18,368 bases of DNA from Planctomycetota bacterium (GTDB lineage Bacteria > Planctomycetota > Planctomycetia > Pirellulales > Pirellulaceae). This document shows positions 1-9,800 of this stretch, piece by piece (the stretch's first letter is position 1; the number at the start of each line of letters is the position of its first letter). The notes beneath the pieces are model-generated. The model saw nothing but the letters and a program-made list of their open reading frames with translations. It made no database searches and was not told the origin of the DNA. The position numbers were made by a program, and so were the translations under genes. The stretch is from the NCBI GenBank assembly GCA_026692885.1, contig JAPLNJ010000053.1:1-18368 (forward strand). Direction: 5' to 3'.

Positions 1-896
1 ACTACGCGACGGGGAGCGGTCCCACGGACGTGGTGCTGGCGGACTTCAACGGCGACAACCGGCTGGATATTGCCACGGCGGATTACTACGGGGCGAAGGT
101 GAGCGTGCTGTTGGGCAACGGCGACGGCACGTTCCAGGCCAAGACCGATTACACGGTGGGCTCCAACCCGTACTTCCTGACGGCGGCGGATTTGGACGGG
201 GACGGGCAGGCAGACCTGGCAGTGGCGAACTCGAACTCCAACACCGTCAGCGTGCTGTTGAACAAGGGGGATGGGACGGGCACCTTCAGGACCCAAACCA
301 CGTTCAGCGTAGGTTCCAATCCCACGGGGATCGCGGCGGCCGATTTCGACGGGGACGGGAAGCAGGACTTGGCCGTGGCGAACAATTCCTCGGCCTCGGT
401 GAGTGTGCTGCGGAACACGGGCAGCGTGCCGGGGACGGTGAGTTTCACGCGCAGCGACTACGGCGTCGCAAGCGGTCTGCGCAACTTGACGGTCGGCGAC
501 CTGAACGGAGACGGGAGGCCGGAGATCGTCGCGGTGGGTGACAGCGGGGGGACCAACGTGTACGTGCTGACGAATTCGGGCACGGGGACGTTCGGGGCGG
601 CGGCCGGCTACGCCAGCGGCGGATCGGGGCTGTATCAGGCCGTGTTCAGCGACCTGGACGGGGACGGCAAGCAGGACCTGGTCGTGGCGAACTACGGCTC
701 CAGCAGCATTTCCACGTTCTTCAACCGGGGCGATGGGACGCTCCGCGCCGCGACGCTGTACGGGGTGCCGAACAATCCGATCTCGGTGGCGGTCGGGGAC
801 TACAACGAGGACGGGCGGCCGGACATCGTAGCGTCGCTGTACGCCAACAACACTACGGGCGGGAACAGCGTGACGGTCTTGACCGGTAACCCGACG
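1..896 (+). other. FG-GAP/VCBS beta-propeller block 1 (six visible blades, left-truncated)
   Basis: Six repeats are visible, each with an Asp-rich loop of the D-x-(D/N)-G-D-x-x-x-(D/E) type, at nt 42, 189, 342, 498, 651 and 798 (spacing 147-156 nt). Each is followed by a hydrophobic strand such as VSVLLGNGDGTF. This is the calcium-loop pattern of integrin-alpha-like FG-GAP/VCBS repeats. The second copy (3184-4209) has seven such loops, so the first blade of this block very probably lies just left of the window. The sixth loop reads DYNEDGRPD, with Glu in place of Gly. Confidence 0.9.
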
Positions 897-3800
897 CAGC
901 CGCTGGCCGAGGACCCGGCGGGGTCCGGATTGCGGTCGGGCTACGCCCGGGGGAACCTGTTGGGCAACGGCACGGACCAGGACTGGTACAGTTTCACGGC
1001 CCAGGCGGGCGACCGGTTGACGGTGGCGGCCGAGGTCCCGGGCAATCCGGGCAGCAGCGGCCTGTACTACTACGTGTTCGACGCGGGCGGAAATCAACTC
1101 GCGGGCTTCAACAGCAACAGCAGTGGCTACGGGCAAGTCGGCCCGGTGGCGTTAGGCGAGGCCGGCACGTACCGGGTGCGGGTGTCGACTTGGCAGGACT
1201 ACGAGAGCGAGTACCGTTTCCGGGTCACGCTGGCCCCCGCAGCGACCATGCAGATGGAAACCGAGAACAACGACTCGACCGCCAACGCCAGCGTTCCCAG
1301 CCTGGCGTTGGTCCCGGTGGCGGGCGTCACCCATCAGCAGGCGACTATCGCCGGGGCGATCACCACGGGCGACGGCGGGGACTTCTACAAGCTCGGCAAC
1401 CTGACCGCCGGCACGGCCATCACGCTGACCCAGGCGGAGCCGTCCACCAGCCCCCTGTCCGCTACCTTGGCGGTCGTCAACGCAGCCGGGTCGCCCGTGG
1501 CGGCGTCCGAATTCGGGAGCGGCCTGACGTACACCGTTCCGGCTGGCGGGGACGGGACCTACTACGCCCGGGTCGTGGCCCCGGCGGCCGCCGCGACGGT
1601 CTCGTTCTGGATGAACTGGAACGGGGCCAACGCCGTGATGCCGATCGGGTTCTCCAGCTACGACCTGTACTTCTACGGCGGCAACTTCTGCTTCAACACG
1701 GCCACTGGGGGCGGCGACATCTTCGGCATCAGCAGCGCGGGACTGGCCAATGCCTGGCACTTCGTGACCGCCGTGTTCACCCACGGCGATGCCACGCAGA
1801 ACCAGTTGTGGATCGATGGGGCGCGGCAGACGCTGACGCAGCGGATGGGCAGCAGCGCGGGTCGCGGGATGCTGGGCTCGGCGCTGCGGATCAGCGGGTG
1901 GGTAAATGACACGAACTACCGCCTTACCGGGTCGCTGGACGACGTGGCCGTATTTGCGCGAGCGTTGACGGGAGCCGAGATTCAGGCGGAGTATGCCGCC
2001 AGATCCAGCGGGACGTATTCGGCGACCGTGTTGTCGCAGTTGCCGGCCGCCTACTACCGGCTGGGGGAAACCGGCGGGACGGTGGCAGCCGATGCATCCG
2101 GGCACGGCAACCACGGTTCGTTCGCGACCGGGGTGACGCCGGGCGCGGCCGGAGCCCTGACCGGCGACACGGACACGGCATACGGGTTCAGCGGGGGGCA
2201 GATCGCGGTGACCGTCCCGGTGATCGGGGGCAACCCCGGGCTGTTGTCCCAGTACCTCCTGGGCGTCGACCTGGTGGACACCGTGCCGCCGACGATCACC
2301 GCCGACACCCTCCCGGCGGAAGGCAGCGCCGTCACGGCCATCCTGGACCGCTTCACGCTGGGCTTCTCCGAGGACCTGGATCCTGCCATCGCCGATCTCG
2401 GCAAGGTGCTCTCGTACGGAGGCCATGCGTACGTACGGACCAGCGGGTCGACTTCCTTTGCCGCAGCCGAGGCCGAAGCGCGGGCGAAAGGCGGCCACTT
2501 GGTCAGCATCAATAGCGCTGCCGAAAATGAGTTCGTGCGCGCCAATTTCGCCAATCCGAACAGCGCAGTCTGGATCGGCCTGACGGACGAGGTCGTCGAA
2601 GGCACGTTTGCTTGGACCAGTGGCGAGCCGGTCAGCTACACGAACTGGGCTTCCGGCCAGCCGGACAACGCGGGCAACGAGGACTACACCGAGATGTACT
2701 CCGCGGGCACCTGGTACGACTTGACGGCGGGCAACTCACTCTACGGTGTCATCGAGTTCGACGGGCCGGACAGCGACGGGGACGGCCTGCCCGACGCCGG
2801 CGACCCCTTGCCGGCCGACCCGCTCAGCGCTATCGATCTGCGGGAGGCCGGCGTCGACACGGTCTTTGGCACCGCCGACGACCAGGTCTACCACCTGATC
2901 AATACTCCGGCTTACACGAGCGGCTTGAGCGCCTCCTTCCACGTGACGGATGGCCCGCTGCAACCCGGCAGTTACCGCTTGACGGTGGGCACGAGTCTGA
3001 CCGATAAAGCAGGCAACCACGTGGTCCAGGCGTACGTCCGCACTTTCAGCACCGTAGGAGTCGCGCCGTTCGTGCTGGAGAGCCGCAGCCACGATACGGC
3101 CACGACGGCGACGACCACGCTGAGTCCTAGCCTGTCCAATGCCTTTGACGGCTCGTTCACGGCCACCGGCGTCACCTTCCCGGTCGGCATCAATCCGCAT
3201 CGGCTGGTCTCGGGCCAGCTCAATGGCGACGGGCATCTGGACGTGGTCACGGCAAACCACTCGTCCAGCACCGTGAGCGTGCTGTTGGGGAACGGCGATG
3301 GGACGTTCCAGGGCAAGGTGGACTACGCGACGGGGAGCGGTCCCACGGACGTGGTGCTGGCGGACTTCAACGGCGACAACCGGCTGGATATTGCCACGGC
3401 GGATTACTACGGGGCGAAGGTGAGCGTGCTGTTGGGCAACGGGGACGGCACGTTCCAGGCCAAGACAGACTACACGGTGGGCTCCGTACCGTACTTCCTG
3501 ACGGCGGCGGACCTGGACGGGGACGGGAAGCAGGACCTGGCGGTGGCCAACTACAGTTCGAACACGGTGAGCGTGCTGTTGAACACGGGGGCTGGGACGG
3601 GCACCTTCTGGTCCCCAACCACGTTCAGCGTAGGTTCCAATCCGACGGGAATCGCGGCGGCCGATTTCGACGGGGACGGAAAGCAGGACCTGGTGGTGGC
3701 GAACCTTAGCTCGGCCTTCGTGAGTGTGCTGCGGAACACGGGCAGCGGGCCGGGGACGGTGAGTTTCACTCGCAGCGACGTCAGTGTCGCCAGCAGTCTG

Positions 3801-6800
3801 CGCAACGTGACGGCCGGCGATTTGAATGGCGACGGGCGGCCGGAGATCGTCGCGGTGGGTGACAGCGAGGGGACCAATGTCTACGTGCTGACCAATTCGG
3901 GCACGGGAACATTCGCGGCGGCGGCGGGCTACGCCAGCGGCGGTTCCGGGCTGTATCAGGTCGTGTTCAGCGACCTGGACGGGGACGGTAAGCCGGACCT
4001 GGTCGTGGCGAACTACGGTTCCAGCCACGTCTCGACGTTCTACAACCGGGGCGATGGGACATTCCGCGCCGCGACGCTGTACGGGGTGCCGAACAATTCG
4101 ATCTCGGTGGCGGTCGGGGACTACAACGAGGACGGGCGGACGGACCTGGTAGCGTCGCTGTGCGCCAACAACAGCAGTGGCGGGAACAGCGTGACGATCT
4201 TGACCGGCAATCCTACCCAGGCGCTGGCGGAGGATCCCGCGGGGTCCGGGTTGCGGTCGGGCTACGCGCGGGGGAACCTGTGGGGCAACGGCACGGATCA
4301 GGACTGGTACAGTTTCTCGGCCCGGGCGGGCGACCTGTTGACGCTGGCGGCCGAAGTGCCGGGCAATCCGGCCAACAGCGGCTTGTACTACTACGTGTTT
4401 GACGCGGGGGGAAATGCGCTCACGGGCTTCAACAGCAACAGCAGTGGTTACGGGCAAACGGGCTCGGTTGCCTTGGCCGGGCCCGGCACGTACCGGGTGC
4501 GGGTGACGACCTGGTACGACTACGAGAGCGAGTACCGTTTGCGCGTCACGCTGGCCCCGTCGGCGACGCTGCAGATGGAGAGCGAGACGAATGACTCGAT
4601 CGGCAGTGCCAATACCGTCACGCTCACCTCGGCGGCTCAAGGGCAACTGCAGGCCGCGATCACCGGTGCCGTCACCACGGGCGACGGCGGTGATGATTAC
4701 TACCTCGGCAACTTCGCGGCCGGCACGGCGATCAACCTGGCCACGCGTCTGCCGGGTACCAGCCCGCTGGTGCCCAAGGTTGAGGTGCTCTACAACACCG
4801 GCACGCCGCTGGTCGATAACGACGGCAATCCGAACGACGGCACGGCACAGTCGGTGACGACCGTCGCCGGCGCATACTACGCCCGCGTCACGGCCGTCAG
4901 CGGCGCTGGTCTGCTGGCCCAGTACATTCTGGACGTGGCCGCGTCGAGCACCACTCCGCCGACGATCACCGGCACCAGCCTGCCCAGCGCTGGCACGACC
5001 TCGACCGCGGTCATCGACCGGTTCACGGTGAACTTCAGCGCGGACATGCTGGCTGCGGCAGTCAACAGCGTCGGCCCCGGCGGGGCGATCGAGCTGCGTT
5101 CGGCCGGCCTGGACGGCGTCTTCGGTAACGGAGACGACAGCGTCTACGCCCTTGTCAGCCCGGGCTACGTCGGCGGCCTCAGCGCCGTGTACCGCGTGGC
5201 GGACGGTCCGCTGCAACCAGGCAATTACCGGCTGACAATCTCGACGGGCATGCGGGACCGCTTGGGCAATCCGCAGGCCGCGCCTTACGTGCTGGCCTTC
5301 ACGGTGGCGGCGCTGCCGGGCTACATGATCGAGAGCCGGTCGAACGACACGGCGGTGACGGCCACGGTCCTGACCATGCTCGAGGATCCGGCCGGCTCGA
5401 CGTTGAAATCGGCCGGCGCGCGGGGCAACCTGGGGTCCTCCAGCGACACGGATTATTTCAGCTTCAGCGGCATGGCCGGCGACCAGGTCGTGCTCTCCGT
5501 CGAGCAGCCGTACGCCGGCGCGTCCAATCGGCTGAACTACATCATCAGTAAGCCGGACGGCAGCCAGTTGACAAGTTTCTCCCCGAATTCCAGCACGGGA
5601 CGAGGGCAGACCGCCGCGATCACGTTGTCGGCGACCGGCACGTACACGGTCCAGGTCGCGTGGTACGAGACCTACACGAGCGAGTACCGGTTCCGCGTGC
5701 TCACCGCCACGCCCGGCAACGTGCAGCTGGAGAGCGAGACGAACGACGGGACGACCAACGCCACGGTCGTCACGCTGGCCACCAGCAACGACACCAAGTT
5801 TGCCAGTGTGGCCGGCGTTGCTTCGCAGGGCGGCGACCTGGACTATTTCAACCTGGGCACGGTCAACGCCGGACAGACGGTCTTTCTGACCTCGCGCCAG
5901 CCAGCCTGCAGTCCGATCGACCCGGTGGTCAGCCTCTACAACGCGCAAAACGGCTATGTGGTGGAATCCGGCAGCGGCCGGCCGTTCGACGGCGTGGCCC
6001 AGGTCAACATCACCCAGACCGGGACGTATTACGCGGTAATCCGCGCGGGCAACAACACCGGCAGCCTGCTCAGCCAGTACGTGACGGACATCCAGATCGT
6101 CGCTACCGGCAGCGTGAACTTCCCGAACCTGCAAGTCACGGCGATCACCCTGCCCGGGGGCGCACCGCTGAGCGGCCAGTCGATCACGTTCTCTTACACG
6201 GTCCAGAACGTCGGCACGCAGAGCACCGGTGTCAGCGGCTGGGCCGACAGCGGCGTCCTCTCGCTGGACCCGATCTACGGGAATGCCGACGACCTCCCGC
6301 TGGGCGTTTTCGCTCACAGCGGCGCCTTGAACCCGGGCGCCAGCTACGCCAACAACCCGACGGTCGTCCTGCCCGACGGGATCGCGGGCGACTACTACCT
6401 GCTCCTGTTCACCGACAGCGGGAATGCGGTGAACGAGTACCTGCTGGAGGGCGACAACATCACGCCTTCCTCCGGGACGTTCCATGTCACGCTCGCGCCG
6501 TATCCGGATTTGAAGGTCGAGAACCTGGCGGTCAGCGGCCCGGATGCTGCGGGCACGTTCACGGCGTCGTGGAACACGGCGAACCGGGGCACCGGCCACA
6601 TGGCGGCGAACGGGGTCGAGCACGTCACGGTGCAGAACCTGACCACGGGCGGCGGTCCGGCGATCAACAGCGACCTGTCGGCCACCGGCCCGCTGGCCGT
6701 GGGCAGCAGCGTGGCCCGTTCGCTCAACGCGGCCGGCCTCTCCCCCGGCCACTACCAGCTCACCGTCACGACCGATTCCCAGAGTCAGATTTACGAGTTC

Positions 6801-9800
6801 AATGCGACCAGCCATGTTGACGCCGAGCAGAACAACACGTCCCAGGCCGCCTTCGACGCCACCCGCGACCTCCAGGTGACCGGCCTCACGGTGACGCCGC
6901 CGGCCCGGCAATCGGGCAGCCCGGTGACGATCACGTGGGCCGACACGAATGCCGGGAATATCGCCACCAACGGGTCGTGGACGGATTTCGTGAGCGTCGT
7001 GAACGTGACCACGGGCGCCACGCTGCTGAACACGAGCGTCACCTACAATGCCTCCAGCCGCGGCCACGTTACGGCGAACGGGTCTGCGGTGCAAGCGGCG
7101 AGCTTCACCCTGCCCGACGGGGACAACGGCACGGGAACAATCCAGGTGACCGTGACCACGAACTTGAACAACCTGCTGCCGGAATACAACCTGGCGGGGA
7201 ACGCTGCGGCCAACAACACGAGCACCACGACCTTCACCTCGATCCTGGCACCCTACCCGGATCTGCAGGTGACCGGCCTGACGGTGACGGGGAATCCAGC
7301 GCTGCAATCAGGAGCGTTGTTGACGATAGGCTGGCAGGAGGCCAACGGCGGCAACGGAGCGACAGCGGGAAACTGGTACGACCAAGTGGTCGTGCTGAAC
7401 ACGGCCACGGGCGAGACGCTGCTGAACACGACCGTGTACTACGATGCGGGAGCCAACGGCGCAATCGGCGCGGGCGGATCGCACGCCCGTTCGACGACCT
7501 ACCGCCTGCCAGATGGGCCGCGCGGGGTAGGTGACTTGCAGGTGACGGTGACCGCCGACACGAACAACAATATTTTCGAGCACAACGCGGGTGGCACAGC
7601 CGAGAGCAACAGCAGTTTGCAGACCACGGTTGCCTCCGTCCTGGCAGTGTATCCCGATCTGCAAGTGACTGGGTTGACGGTAGCGGGCAATCCAGCGCTG
7701 CAATCAGGGGCGTTGTTGACGATAGGCTGGCAGGACGTCAATAGTGGCAATCGGGCCACCGGAGGGCCGTGGTACGATCGGGTGACGGTGGTCAACACCG
7801 TCACCGGTGAAACCGTGGCCGACACGACGGTCTACTACGATGCCGCCGCCAGCGGGAACCTGGCGGCCGGCCAATCTGCGGCCCGTTCGACCACGTATCG
7901 TCTGCCCGAGGGGCCTCGCGGGGCCGGCGCCTTGCAGGTCATGGTCACCGCAGACACGAACAATTGGGTCTTTGAGTACAACGCGGGTGGCACGGCCGAG
8001 AGCAACAACGGTTCGCAGACCACGGCCACTTCGGTGCTGGCAGTGTATCCTGACTTACAGGTGACCGGATTGACGGTCACGGGTGATCCGGGGTTGCGCT
8101 CCGGGGCATTGTTGACGATCAACTGGCAAGATGCCAATCGGGGTGAGAGAAACACCACAGGAAGTTGGTACGACCGAATGACCGTGGTCAACGCCACCAC
8201 CGGCGAAACACTGACCAACACGACGGTCTATTACGATGCCGCCGTCGGCGTGAACATCGCGGCCGGCCAGTCTGCGGCCCGTTCGACCACGTATCGTCTG
8301 CCCGAGGGGCCTCGCGGGGCCGGCGCCTTGCAGGTCACGGTCACGGCGGACGCCTACAATTCGGTGTTTGAGTACAACACGGGCGGCACGGCGGAGACCA
8401 ATAATGCAGTCCAGACCACCGTCGCCTCGGCGCTGGCGGCGTATCCGGACCTTGCGGTGACCAACGTCTCCGGTCCGGCCGAGGTGATCGCGGGGCAAGA
8501 CGTTACGGTCACTTGGACCGTGGCCAACCAGGGGAACGCCGATACCGTCAGGCCGTGGACCGAGCAGATTTACTTTTCGTCCGACCGGGCGGTGGGTAAC
8601 GATGTGCTGCTCGCAGAAGTCGGATTTACCGCCACCATCGCGATGGGCGCCGCGGCACAGCACAACCAGACGTTTCGCATTCCTGGCGGATTGTCCGGCC
8701 CCTACTACTTCCTCGTCAAGGCGAATGTGACGCAGTTCTATGACGCGCACCCGGAGAACAACTGGGCTGCGGCAGAACAAGTGACTCAAGTCCGGGCGCC
8801 GGACCTGGTGGTCAACGGCATCACCGCACCGGCCCAGGGCTACGCGGGGACCCAGGTGGAGATCAATTGGGAGGTCCGCAACACGGGAACGGCCGAGGCG
8901 AACGGCTCCTGGCTGGACCGCGTGCTGCTCTCGAAAGATGACCAACTCGGCAATGACATTCAGCTGACTTCGGTGGCGTTCAACGGCTCGTTGGCGATCG
9001 GCCAGACCTATGCCCAAACCCGGCGGGTGGTCTTGCCCACGACGCCTGGCCAGTACCGTGTCATCGTGGTGAGCGATGCCCTGGATACGCTGGCAGAGAG
9101 TTCGGAGCAGAACAACTGGTCTGTGGCTGCCAATCCGCTGCTGGTCGCGCCTCCCTATCGTGCCAGCGTGGAAACGGACGTCGAGGTTGCGCCCAACGGC
9201 ACCGCCGTCCCGCTGCACGGCCGGGCCTTTTCTGCCACCGACGGATCGCCCGCGGCGCAGCAACCGGTCACAATCCGCATCCTGGTCAACGGCACGCGGC
9301 GGGTCCTGAACGCGACCACGGATGCCAACGGCAACTTCACCGCCGTTTTTCAGCCGCTGCCGTTCGAGGCGGGATACTACTCCATCGGCGCCGATTACCC
9401 CGGCCTGCAGGACGATACGATTCAGGACCATTTCACGCTCATCGGCATGCAGGCCAGCCCCAGCTCAGCATCGCTGCGCCTCGTGCCGGGCATCACGCTC
9501 ACCACCCAGCTCAGTCTGCAGAACCTCAGCAATGTTCCCTTGAGCGGCCTGGCAGCCACCGTGCTGGACGGGGCCGGCAACGTGCGCGGCCAAGCCACCG
9601 TGCCGGACGCGCTGCCGGGCAACGGCGCCTTGCCGCTCGATCTGTCGCTGCTCGCGGCCGATGCCTCCACCACCCGGCAACTGCTGCGATTGCACGTGAC
9701 CAGCCAGGAGGGTGCATCGCTCGACGTACCGCTCTATGTCACGGTGGTACCCCTGGTCTCGCAGTTGACGACCAATCCCGGTTACCTGCAAGGCGGCATG

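Larger units (their letters stand above)
1..1290 (+). repeat. 1.27-kb intragenic direct repeat, copy 1
   Basis: This segment encodes the propeller, the first PPC domain and the start of the second PPC. It aligns to 3322-4611 at a constant offset of 3,321 nt (1,107 codons) with no indel seen between nt 1 and about 1290. Positions 1-121 are identical to 3322-3442; beyond that, identity by eye falls to roughly 80-90%. Related protein sequence continues past 1290, but the nucleotide match fades. The copy runs off the left edge. Confidence 0.9.
2283..3060 (+). other. Big_5-like Ig domain split by a C-type-lectin insertion
   Basis: VPPTITADTLPAEG...FTLGFSEDLD begins an Ig-like domain. Its remainder, IDLREAGVDTVFGTADDQVY...LQPGSYRLTVGTSLTDKAGN, resumes at about nt 2832. 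The unit-2 homologue (4953-5300) is continuous, with only a short linker between NFSADM and IELRSAGLDGVFGNGDD. The intervening 430 bp here carry a lectin-like domain and a calcium motif. Confidence 0.7.

Noticed and set aside
30..32. GTG at nt 30 as the start codon of the giant gene
   Set aside because: The in-frame codons from nt 3 to 29 encode YATGSGPTD, identical to the interior of the second copy at 3324-3350, and no ribosome binding site is placed before it. The gene continues to the left.
1152..2498. Minus-strand open frame of about 450 codons
   Set aside because: Overlaps the PPC, LamG and lectin coding sequence and has the composition of an antisense shadow.
2415..2762. Reading the lectin domain as a separate gene
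   Set aside because: The frame is uninterrupted on both sides and the flanking sequence forms one Ig-like domain by comparison with unit 2.
2736..7307. Minus-strand open frame of about 1,520 codons
   Set aside because: It is antisense to PPC and CARDB domains. The product is Arg/Gly/Val-rich low complexity without recognisable domains, as expected when GC-rich third positions suppress stops on the opposite strand.
7254..8441. CRISPR-like or satellite array
   Set aside because: The repeats are 396 bp, in frame, translated into complete domains and not separated by unique spacers.
8055..9431. Minus-strand open frame of about 460 codons
   Set aside because: Arg-rich shadow of the CARDB array without any recognisable motif.
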